Positions 16,983-23,678 of a DNA stretch of 47,717 nucleotides are shown here, one piece after another. The notes below the pieces were generated by a model. The model made no database searches and was not told where the DNA came from. It was given only the letters and a program-made list of their open reading frames with translations. Numbering within the stretch: position 1 is the stretch's first letter; the number at the start of each line of letters is the position of its first letter. The position numbers and the translations under genes were made by a program. Origin of the DNA: Butyrivibrio sp. (GTDB taxonomy: Bacteria > Bacillota > Clostridia > Lachnospirales > Lachnospiraceae); assembly GCA_016291375.1 (NCBI GenBank), contig JAEEXE010000023.1:1-47717 (forward strand). The letters are read 5' to 3'.

Positions 16983-17966
16983 TTACTGATATAAGTTTGT
17001 TGATAAGTAGCGAAGGCCGGTGTCGGGGAAAATCGCTACGATTGTCTTTCCTTTGTTCTCTTTCCTTTGAGCGATTTGTGTTGCGGCGTGGAGTATTGCT
17101 CCTGATGACGCGCCTATGAGAATGCCGTCAGTTTTTGCAATCTCCCTTGCTGCCTCGTAAGCTTCTGCAGTTTCAACGGGGAAGCATTCGTCGTAGTACG
17201 CTTTGTCCAGATTGGAAGGCACAAACTCTTTTGGTATTCCTTCAAAGGGATGTACGCCTGCAATCTCTTCGGGATGAGGGTTTTCCTCAGAGGGAATTGA
17301 GCCTACGCCGGGCTGTACGGCGATAACCTGAACGGAAGGCTTCTTTTCTTTTAAGAATTTGCCTACACCTGTGACGGTTCCGCCTGTTCCTACAGCTGCA
17401 ACGACGATATCAACCTTTCCCTCTGTATCATTCCATATCTCAGGACCTGTCGTCTTGTAGTGTATGTCAGGGTTTGCGGGATTGGCGTCCTGATTAACTA
17501 TGAAGATGTTGTCATCACCTGCGGATAACTTGCTGTAAAAAGCTGCGTATCCGGCAACATAGTCGTTGTGGTTTTCATCAAGTGCTTTTTTTACCTCAGG
17601 AATATCGCTCATGTTGGCGACTTCCGTACCGAAGGCTTTCATTACTTTGAAACGCTCGATACTTACGTTGTCCTGAACGTAGATCTTGGATTTGTAGCCT
17701 TTGATAGCTGCAAAAGCAGCGAGACCTATTCCTGTATTGCCGCTTGTCGCTTCAACTATGGTCCCTCCGGGCTTGAGACTTCCGTCCCTCTCTGCCGTTT
17801 CTATCATGTTGTATGCAATCCTGTCCTTGATGCTCTGGTTTGGATTGTAATACTCAATTTTCCCCAAAATGTCCGCAGGAAGCTGTTTCTTTTTTACATA
17901 ACCGTTTAATCGCAGAAGTGGTGTATTTCCTATGAGCTCTGCGATTGATTCGTATATCCTGCCCAT
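16983..17966 (-). CDS. cysK: Cysteine synthase A (O-acetylserine sulfhydrylase)
   Basis: A 327-residue PLP enzyme of the beta-family that makes cysteine from O-acetylserine and sulfide. Visible motifs are ELIGNTPLLRL near residue 9, the PLP lysine in NPNQSIKDR near residue 47, EATSGNTGIGLA for substrate and cofactor binding, the PLP-phosphate loop VGTGGTVTG near residue 182, and GASSGA at the C-terminal side. ATG 17966 is chosen for AGGAGG upstream; the longer frame reaching 18095 would run through a terminator hairpin. It heads the minus-strand operon with the SsuABC-like importer. Confidence 0.94.
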   Translation of the reverse strand: MGRIYESIAELIGNTPLLRLNGYVKKKQLPADILGKIEYYNPNQSIKDRIAYNMIETAERDGSLKPGGTIVEATSGNTGIGLAAFAAIKGYKSKIYVQDNVSIERFKVMKAFGTEVANMSDIPEVKKALDENHNDYVAGYAAFYSKLSAGDDNIFIVNQDANPANPDIHYKTTGPEIWNDTEGKVDIVVAAVGTGGTVTGVGKFLKEKKPSVQVIAVQPGVGSIPSEENPHPEEIAGVHPFEGIPKEFVPSNLDKAYYDECFPVETAEAYEAAREIAKTDGILIGASSGAILHAATQIAQRKENKGKTIVAIFPDTGLRYLSTNLYQ

Positions 17967-17996
17967 ACGTTCCTCCTTTCGAATGTGTATATAATG

Positions 17997-18034
17997 AAAA
18001 AAACCAGAGATATTGTTAAATACCTCTGGTTTTC
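17997..18034 (-). terminator. Leader terminator (predicted attenuator) upstream of cysK
   Basis: On the minus strand AACCAGAG and CTCTGGTT (plus 18002-18009 and 18024-18031) form an 8-bp stem followed by a T-run. It lies between the promoter and the cysK ribosome binding site. An upstream CTGGAAAACCAG hairpin overlaps its 5' arm and could compete, which is the layout of an attenuator. Confidence 0.7.
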
Positions 18035-18066
18035 CAGTCAGTTTCTCTGATTCAGTTCGCTCAAAT

Positions 18067-18095
18067 GTTATCACACTATCCCCGGAATGCGCCAA
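18067..18095 (-). promoter_or_regulatory. Candidate promoter of the cysK operon
   Basis: Read on the minus strand, TTGGCG (plus 18090-18095) and GATAAC (plus 18067-18072) are separated by 17 bases. The transcript would carry a leader of about 95 bases containing the attenuator-like hairpins. Confidence 0.5.
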
Positions 18096-18110
18096 TTCAT
18101 GATAATTATC

Positions 18111-18152
18111 AGCCGCAATAAGAATTACTTATCACCAAAAGAAAGTGCGGCT
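18111..18152. repeat. Nested hairpin between the divergent cysK and ptb promoters
   Basis: AGCCGCA (18111-18117) pairs with TGCGGCT (18146-18152). Inside lies a smaller repeat, ATAAG-aattа-like loop-CTTAT (18119-18133). No T-run follows on either side. It may be a protein-binding site or the hairpin of a small RNA; I cannot decide. Confidence 0.5.
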
Positions 18153-18201
18153 GAAAATACCTTATGTATTATTGCATTTATGGGTTTTGAGTGTTAAAAT
18201 T

Positions 18202-18229
18202 TTGTCATATGGCTTGTGAATAATACATA
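18202..18229 (+). promoter_or_regulatory. Candidate promoter of ptb
   Basis: TTGTCA (18202-18207) and TACATA (18224-18229) lie 16 bases apart, 30 bases before the ptb start. The -10 match is moderate; a TATAAG just downstream is an alternative. Confidence 0.4.
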
Positions 18230-18258
18230 TAAGATAAATTATTTGGAGGTTTTTTATC

Positions 18259-19167
18259 ATGAGTAAGAACTTTGATGACATTTTAGCTAAGCTCAAGACA
18301 GCTTCAACCAAGAAGATGTCTGTAGCCGTAGCCCAGGACACACATGTTCTTGAGGCTGTTAAGGTAGCTAAGGAGAGAGGAATCGTTGATTCCATCCTCG
18401 TAGGTGACAAGGAAGAGATTGAGAAGAAGGCAGCAGAGGTTGGAATGAACCTTGACGATTACGAGATCATCGATGTTAAGGATACCATTGAGGCAGCTCG
18501 TACAGCAGTTTCTCTTGTCCACGACGGCAAGGCTGACATTTATATGAAGGGTGCACTTGAGTCAAGAGATTTCCTTAAGAGTGTTCTTGATAAGGAAGTT
18601 GGACTTCGTACAGGTCGCCCTCTTTCACATGTATGCGTGTTTGAGATTCCCGGAATCGATCGTCTTCTTTTCCTTACAGACGTTGCTTTCATGCCATATC
18701 CAACACTTGAGGATAAAAAAGTCATCATTGAATATACAGTAGATGTTGCAAGAGCTTGCGGTGTAGAGTGCCCCAAGGTTGCACCTCTTGCAGCTGTAGA
18801 AGTTGTTAACCCCAAGATGCCTGTTACTGTTGAGGCAGCAGAGCTTACAAAGATGAACGAAGCAGGCGAGATCAAGAACTGCATCGTTGACGGACCTCTT
18901 TCAATGGATCTTGCTATTGATCCTGAGGCAGCTCAGCACAAGGCAGGAGCTCTTGACAGAAAGATCGTCGGCGACGCCGATATCCTTCTTTTCCCTGATA
19001 TCCACGCAGGTAACCTTACATACAAGACAATCGTAAGACTTGCTAAAGTTAAGAACGGTAACATCCTTACAGGAACCAAGGCTCCCGTAATCCTCACATC
19101 AAGATCAGATTCAGTTGAAGTTAAGGTTAATTCAATCGCACTTGCAGCGGTTGTAGCTGCTGGCTGA
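18259..19167 (+). CDS. ptb: Phosphate butyryltransferase
   Basis: A 302-residue enzyme of the phosphate acetyl/butyryltransferase family that converts butyryl-CoA and phosphate to butyryl phosphate. Segments typical of Ptb include [18 protein letters not shown] near residue 95, the SHVCVFEIP region and [11 protein letters not shown] near residue 212. The immediate downstream neighbour is butyrate kinase, which settles Ptb over Pta. The start is ATG 18259 with TTGGAGG upstream. Codon use is strongly biased (CTT, GTT, AAG), as expected of a highly expressed fermentation gene. Confidence 0.94.
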   Translation: MSKNFDDILAKLKTASTKKMSVAVAQDTHVLEAVKVAKERGIVDSILVGDKEEIEKKAAEVGMNLDDYEIIDVKDTIEAARTAVSLVHDGKADIYMKGALESRDFLKSVLDKEVGLRTGRPLSHVCVFEIPGIDRLLFLTDVAFMPYPTLEDKKVIIEYTVDVARACGVECPKVAPLAAVEVVNPKMPVTVEAAELTKMNEAGEIKNCIVDGPLSMDLAIDPEAAQHKAGALDRKIVGDADILLFPDIHAGNLTYKTIVRLAKVKNGNILTGTKAPVILTSRSDSVEVKVNSIALAAVVAAG

Positions 19168-19170
19168 GAG

Positions 19171-19234
19171 AACCTAACGAGGTTTTTTCGAGTTTGGTTC
19201 GAACGTCTTACGGCGAGCGAAGCGAGAGCGTAAG
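19171..19234 (+). terminator. Weak terminator and hairpin between ptb and buk
   Basis: Four bases past the ptb stop, AACCT-AACG-AGGTT is followed by TTTTTT, a short intrinsic-terminator shape. Then CTTACG (19207-19212) pairs with CGTAAG (19229-19234) around a GC-rich loop containing GAGCGAAGCGAG. These elements could reduce buk transcription relative to ptb or stabilise the separate mRNAs. Confidence 0.5.
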
Positions 19235-19268
19235 TTCCTTATTATCAAAATGTGAAAGGAAAACTATT

Positions 19269-20333
19269 ATGATAAAAAGTTTAATTATAAATCCCGGTTC
19301 TACATCTACAAAGGTTGGTATCTTCGAGGATGAGACACTCATCAAGGAAGAGACCTTAAGACACAGCACAGAGGAGATCAATCAGTACGCAACTATTATT
19401 GATCAGAAGGATTTCCGTAAGAACATCATTCTTGATTTCCTTAAGAAAGAAAACATCGACATAAAGTCTTTTAACGTAATCGTAGGAAGAGGCGGACTTC
19501 TTCGTCCCATTCCCGGTGGTACATATGAGTGTACAGACGCACTCCTTGCAGACCTCAAGGTAGGCGTTCAGGGACAGCACGCATCTAACCTCGGCGGTAT
19601 CCTTGCAAGAGAGATCGGCGATGAGATTGGTGTTCCTTCATATATTGTAGACCCTGTAGTTGTAGATGAGATGGAGCCTGTAGCTCGTATTTCAGGTATT
19701 CCTGAGGTTGAGCGTGTTTCTATCGACCATCCTCTCAACCAGAAGGCTGTTGCAAGAAGATATGCCAAGGAAATCGGTAAGAAGTATGAAGATATCAGCG
19801 TCATCGTTGTTCACATGGGCGGCGGTACATCAACAGGCGTTCACAAGAACGGCAAGATGGTAGACGTATTCGCAGCACTTAACGGCGACGGTGCATTCTC
19901 ACCTGAGAGAGCTAACGGTATTCCTGCCAAGGCACTCGTTGACCTTTGCTTCTCAGGCAAGTTCACATACGATGAGATGAAAAAGAAGATCGTTGGCGGC
20001 GGCGGACTTAACGCATACCTTGGAACCAACGACATGAGAGAGGTTAACAAGATGTGCGAAGAGGGAGATGAGAAGGCTAACCTTATCCGCGACGCTTTCA
20101 TCTATCAGATCTGCAAGAACATCGGCGCATGTGCTACAGTTCTTAAGGGTAAAGTTGATCAGATCATCCTTACAGGCGGAATTGCTTATGGCCAGGTTAT
20201 CACAGACAAGATCAAGGCAAGCGTTGACTGGATCGCACCTGTAACTGTTTATCCCGGAGAGGATGAGCTCCTTGCACTTGCACAGGGCGCTATCCGCGTA
20301 ATGAACGGCGAAGAGGAAGCCAAGAAGTACTGA
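19269..20333 (+). CDS. buk: Butyrate kinase
   Basis: A 354-residue acetokinase-family enzyme forming butyrate and ATP from butyryl phosphate, the last step of the Ptb-Buk route. Motifs: [19 protein letters not shown] at the start, [15 protein letters not shown] near residue 76 (characteristic of Buk), [13 protein letters not shown] near residue 180 and LTGGIAYG near residue 300. The ATG at 19269 with GAAAGGAAA upstream is preferred to an earlier frame start that would read through the intergenic hairpin. It forms a transcription unit with ptb. Confidence 0.95.
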   Translation: MIKSLIINPGSTSTKVGIFEDETLIKEETLRHSTEEINQYATIIDQKDFRKNIILDFLKKENIDIKSFNVIVGRGGLLRPIPGGTYECTDALLADLKVGVQGQHASNLGGILAREIGDEIGVPSYIVDPVVVDEMEPVARISGIPEVERVSIDHPLNQKAVARRYAKEIGKKYEDISVIVVHMGGGTSTGVHKNGKMVDVFAALNGDGAFSPERANGIPAKALVDLCFSGKFTYDEMKKKIVGGGGLNAYLGTNDMREVNKMCEEGDEKANLIRDAFIYQICKNIGACATVLKGKVDQIILTGGIAYGQVITDKIKASVDWIAPVTVYPGEDELLALAQGAIRVMNGEEEAKKY

Positions 20334-20356
20334 TTTTAAAATAAATATTATGTAAC

Positions 20357-20400
20357 AAAGAGCGCTTTTTTCAGATGAGTATGAAAGAGCGCTCTTTATT
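20357..20400 (+). terminator. Intrinsic terminator after buk
   Basis: AAAGAGCGCT (20357-20366) pairs perfectly with AGCGCTCTTT (20388-20397) over a 21-base loop, with an AT-rich tail. Confidence 0.75.
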
Positions 20401-20494
20401 GTTAGGAATCGGATAAAACTTTTTATATCAAGAAATTTTGTGTGTTTTTGATTAAAAAAGTATTGCTTTAAATTGTTAAGAGATATAGAATATC

Positions 20495-20511
20495 TTTGTA
20501 ATGTTTACAAA
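20495..20511. promoter_or_regulatory. Palindrome upstream of the zinc-ribbon/vWA/PurA-like operon
   Basis: TTTGTAA-TGT-TTACAAA is a perfect 7-bp inverted repeat 63 bases before the first gene. It sits in the AT-rich promoter region and may be an operator; no regulator is encoded nearby. Confidence 0.45.
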
Positions 20512-20573
20512 AGGAAATATATACCTACAGTTGATTATATAGTGATAATTGCTTACATGCGGGGAAATACAAG

Positions 20574-21440
20574 ATGATAACATACAAATGCCCAAACTGC
20601 GGAGCACAGCTTAACATATCCGACGCCGGTGGTTTTACCTGCCCTTATTGCAGGACCAGAGCTTTTATGTCGGATTCTGAACTTAGGGGAAATGAAGAAT
20701 TTCGTAAGAAGATAGTTGCCTATTATATGGCAAAGGCAAGTGAAAAGGACAATGATTACTCGGACGACAACCTGTGGGAGCATAATGGAAGCGCCGAATA
20801 TGAGATGGAAAATGGGCAGTTTCTTTCTGTTGAATACATGGATAAGTATGTTTATCCTCAGATGATCTGCTATCTTGCCAAGAGAAATATGGTTTATGTT
20901 TTTGAAGATCAGACTCAGGCGGACCTCTTTGTAAGAGGACTTAACAGGCTTGTTTTTCCGGAGGCTGATATGAAACTGGACAGGTGCTTTCCTATAATGA
21001 AACAGCGCGTGGCACTTAAGGGCGGCAAAGAAGCGCTTGTTTTTATCAGGAAGCCTTATTTTTATCCGGTGGAGATTTTTGCACCTTTTAAAGCAGAGCA
21101 CCTTGCGTGGGTGATTTCGCGTATGGAGAATATCTGCTGCGCTCTTGAGTATTCGGATATTACTCACGGCGATATCAGCACTTCAAGCATGCTGGTAAAC
21201 CCCGTCACTCATGAGGGAATGCTGTTTGGAGACTGGAGATTTACAGACAGAAAGAGAACCAATGTGGATCTTGAGCATATCAGAAAGACCGCAAAGGCGA
21301 TCATGGGCGGAGATGTTGCAATTCCTGAGCTAAAAGAGTTCTTGAACTCAGTTCCCAAGGCAGATGCCTATGCGGACTTTGAGTATTGGGATTCGGTTAT
21401 AGAAAAAGGTTTTGGCGGACATAAATTTATAAGAATGTAA
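20574..21440 (+). CDS. Zinc-ribbon protein with degenerate protein-kinase-like domain
   Basis: A 288-residue protein, first gene of a three-gene operon. Residues 1-30 form a zinc ribbon (C-P-N-C near 6-9 and C-P-Y-C near 24-27). The remainder resembles the C-lobe of a protein kinase: H198-G199-D200 matches the catalytic loop, but the following Lys and Asn positions are Ser, and the DFG-like segment reads F-G-D220-W. That suggests a pseudokinase or an atypical kinase. Zinc-ribbon kinases together with vWA proteins occur in TerY-type stress systems, but no PP2C phosphatase or Ter gene is present here. The function is unknown; the kinase relation is moderate inference. Confidence 0.6.
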   Translation: MITYKCPNCGAQLNISDAGGFTCPYCRTRAFMSDSELRGNEEFRKKIVAYYMAKASEKDNDYSDDNLWEHNGSAEYEMENGQFLSVEYMDKYVYPQMICYLAKRNMVYVFEDQTQADLFVRGLNRLVFPEADMKLDRCFPIMKQRVALKGGKEALVFIRKPYFYPVEIFAPFKAEHLAWVISRMENICCALEYSDITHGDISTSSMLVNPVTHEGMLFGDWRFTDRKRTNVDLEHIRKTAKAIMGGDVAIPELKEFLNSVPKADAYADFEYWDSVIEKGFGGHKFIRM

Positions 21441-21455
21441 AAGGAGAAGGACAAA

Positions 21456-22334
21456 ATGGGTTATGGCAGTTATTCAGCATCAGACTGGAACAAACTTAAA
21501 GAAAGCAGAAAGCTTTCCAGAAATCAGAGCGTAGAAGAGGTATTTACAAGAAGGAGTTGTGAGCCCAAATTCGATCCGCTCTATATTGGCACAAGAGAAT
21601 GCTTTGATTCAGATGATCATCCAAACACAACACCTATCGTTGTTGGACTTGATGTGACGGCATCTATGGGGTATCTTGCCGTTGAAGTAGCGACCAATGC
21701 TTTAAATGAGCTTATAACTAAGCTTTATTCAACGGGAGCGGTTGAAGATCCTGCACTTATGTGCGCTGCATACGGCGATTATCTGGATGGTTCACCTCTT
21801 CAGGTTACACAGTTTGAATCTGATATTCGTATCGCACAGCAGCTTTTGGACATCTATTTTGAAAGTCGCGGAAACGGAGATGTTGTGCCGACTTGTCTGT
21901 GGGAATTCCTTGCGCGTCACACCAATATTGACGCAGTCAGAAAGAGAAACAAAAAAGGATTTGTTTTCACTATTGGAGACAGCGCCAAGATCAGACAGGA
22001 TTATGTGGATGATACAATAAAAAGAGTAATCGGTGACGATACATCTTACGGAAGTAGTGCTGCAGTTTTGGCAGATATCCAGAAGACCTTTAATGTATTT
22101 CATATCATGATCGGAGGCAATAATCCCAGAAACGATGAACTCCTTCCCGGTCATACGATTTATATAAGCAAAAATGATATAGGTCAGATTCCTGAGATCA
22201 TTATCAGCACAATACAGATGCAGAATGGAAAGGGGTTGGATGAAGTATTGGAGCAGTGGGATGAGCTTGAGAGACCAAGTATAAGACTTGCTCTTGAGCA
22301 GCTCTATATACAGAATAGTGGTATTCAGTTATGA
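21456..22334 (+). CDS. von Willebrand factor A (vWA) domain protein
   Basis: A 292-residue soluble protein without a signal peptide. After about 60 N-terminal residues (beginning GYGSYSASDWNKLKESRKL) comes a vWA fold. Its MIDAS-like motif is D66-V-T-A-S70, a D-x-T-x-S version of the usual D-x-S-x-S, followed by strand and helix segments such as GFVFTIGDSAK and VFHIMIGGN. Such domains bind Mg2+ and mediate protein-protein assembly. The ribosome binding site AAAAGGAGAAGG lies 15 bases after the kinase-like gene, and the 3' end overlaps the PurA-like gene by 4 bases, so the three are co-translated. The role is unknown. Confidence 0.7.
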   Translation: MGYGSYSASDWNKLKESRKLSRNQSVEEVFTRRSCEPKFDPLYIGTRECFDSDDHPNTTPIVVGLDVTASMGYLAVEVATNALNELITKLYSTGAVEDPALMCAAYGDYLDGSPLQVTQFESDIRIAQQLLDIYFESRGNGDVVPTCLWEFLARHTNIDAVRKRNKKGFVFTIGDSAKIRQDYVDDTIKRVIGDDTSYGSSAAVLADIQKTFNVFHIMIGGNNPRNDELLPGHTIYISKNDIGQIPEIIISTIQMQNGKGLDEVLEQWDELERPSIRLALEQLYIQNSGIQL

Positions 22335-23545
22335 AAACAGTCGCCGTTATTGGTAAAAACTTTGGTGATGAAGGTAAAGGGCTCGCTTGTGCGAGCCTTT
22401 CTAAAAATGTGCAAAAGACACTTATAATAAAGCATAATGGTGGCGGTCAGGCGGGACACACGGTTGAAGATAAAAGCGGAAATCGCTTTGTTCACCATCA
22501 GATAGGGTCCGGAGCGAAGTACGGCGCTGCCACACTTTTGGCAGATACTTTTTATGCAGACTTGTATCAGCTTAGGGAAGAGATCAATAATTTCAGGAAT
22601 ATATATGGCTTTTCACCTTTAATCTTTGCTGATAAAAATGCATATATCACAGTTATTGACGATGTGCTTAGAAATATGTTCATTGAATCCTCAAGGGGAG
22701 ATTCCCGTCATGGCAGCTGCGGGATGGGAATAGATGAATGTCAAAAGAGAATTGAAAGCGGCTATGGCATTACGATGCAGGAAGTGAACGATTTGCCGGA
22801 AACCGGGCTCCTTGACAGGCTCAGAAAAATAAGAAATGAATATGGCAGTAAGGATCTTGAGAAGATCAAGGATGATTTTGAGCATAACAATCCGGGAGAA
22901 GAAACAGAGTATTATGAGATGCTAAAAGATGATGATATATTAGCTTCTTTTGCCTCATACCTTAAGATCGGAATGGAGAACGTGATACTTGTTGAACCGA
23001 CCCCGGAATGGCTGCAGGGATTTGAACAGATAGTTTTTGAGACGGGACAAGGCCTTTTGCTTGATCAGGATTATGAACTCTACGCACCGCATCTAACTTC
23101 CTCCAAGACAGGACTTCATAATATAGTACAGTTCCTTCAAAAAAAGAGGTTGCCTTTGGATGAAGTCATCTATGTGTCAAGGACCTATGTTACAAGGCAC
23201 GGAAACGGACCGCTTCCCTGTGAGATAAGAAGAGAAGAACTTCCGGGAATACTTGAAGATATGACCAATGTAGATAACGAATGGCAGGGGAGCATCAGGT
23301 ATGCAAGGCATGAAAGCATTAAGGCTTTTGTGAATCCGATGCTTGAGGATATGCGCAGCGTCAAGGACTATTCTTGTATGAAAGATACGACTGCGTCAGT
23401 TCTTTTGACTCATTTAAATGAGACGGACAGGAAGGTATGCTTTGAGATCGGGGATATACCGGTGGAAGAGCTTATGGATATTATTGGGAAAAAAGAGATC
23501 GCAAGGATTTATACATCTTATGACAGATATGAAACTGATATATAA
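22331..23545 (+). CDS. Divergent adenylosuccinate synthetase (PurA-family) paralogue
   Basis: A 404-residue GTP-dependent ligase of the PurA family; the usual enzyme has about 425-430 residues. The GTP and catalytic loops persist: G12-D13-E14-G-K-G and G42-H43-T. The nucleotide-binding regions are altered. The usual STTGRGIGP reads SRHGSCGMG near 125-133, and the EGAQG region reads ETGQGLLLDQD. The aspartate loop TRVGxGPFPTE is TRHGNGPLPCE at 288-298, and the RRCGWLD region is RYARHES. It overlaps the vWA gene, not a purine gene, so an unusual nucleotide or acceptor is plausible. Phage PurZ is a relative to compare, but PurZ typically loses the catalytic Asp that is kept here. Confidence 0.75.
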   Translation: MKTVAVIGKNFGDEGKGLACASLSKNVQKTLIIKHNGGGQAGHTVEDKSGNRFVHHQIGSGAKYGAATLLADTFYADLYQLREEINNFRNIYGFSPLIFADKNAYITVIDDVLRNMFIESSRGDSRHGSCGMGIDECQKRIESGYGITMQEVNDLPETGLLDRLRKIRNEYGSKDLEKIKDDFEHNNPGEETEYYEMLKDDDILASFASYLKIGMENVILVEPTPEWLQGFEQIVFETGQGLLLDQDYELYAPHLTSSKTGLHNIVQFLQKKRLPLDEVIYVSRTYVTRHGNGPLPCEIRREELPGILEDMTNVDNEWQGSIRYARHESIKAFVNPMLEDMRSVKDYSCMKDTTASVLLTHLNETDRKVCFEIGDIPVEELMDIIGKKEIARIYTSYDRYETDI

Positions 23546-23590
23546 GAGCTGATCGGTGATTGGCTATTTATAGGCGCATATATTGGAAAG

Positions 23591-23619
23591 TTGAATACTT
23601 TGCACAAATCTGTTACAAT
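23591..23619 (+). promoter_or_regulatory. Predicted sigma-A promoter of secA
   Basis: TTGAAT (23591-23596) and TACAAT (23614-23619) are separated by exactly 17 bases. The start would be near 23626, giving a leader of about 50 bases. Confidence 0.75.
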
Positions 23620-23642
23620 GTACAACAGACTTTTGCTAAAAT

Positions 23643-23666
23643 AAAGGGGTTTTGTACCCTTTTTTT
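23643..23666 (+). terminator. Leader terminator immediately before the secA ribosome binding site
   Basis: AAAGGG (23643-23648) pairs with CCCTTT (23657-23662) over an 8-base loop and continues into a T-run, then CAGGAG. Its place between promoter and coding region suggests transcription attenuation or folding near the ribosome binding site. Confidence 0.6.
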
Positions 23667-23678
23667 CAGGAGATATTT

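Noticed and set aside
17967..18095. Longer N-terminus of cysteine synthase starting at 18095
   Set aside because: It would run through a terminator hairpin and lacks a ribosome binding site; the family start fits ATG 17966 with AGGAGG.
18000..18100. T-box or SAM riboswitch in the cysK leader
   Set aside because: No T-box sequence (GGGTGGNACCGCG type) or SAM-I core could be found, only a terminator with a possible competing hairpin.
20553..21167. 204-codon open frame antisense to the zinc-ribbon/kinase-like gene
   Set aside because: Overlaps a gene with a good start and operon context; sequence is basic and without motifs.
20574..22334. A canonical TerY-type tellurite/stress module
   Set aside because: Only the vWA and kinase-like parts resemble it; no PP2C phosphatase, TerD or TerC gene is nearby.
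22331..23545. Phage-type PurZ (2-aminoadenine synthesis) identity
   Set aside because: The catalytic Asp is retained and no other gene of the Z-genome pathway (datZ, mazZ-like) is next to it.
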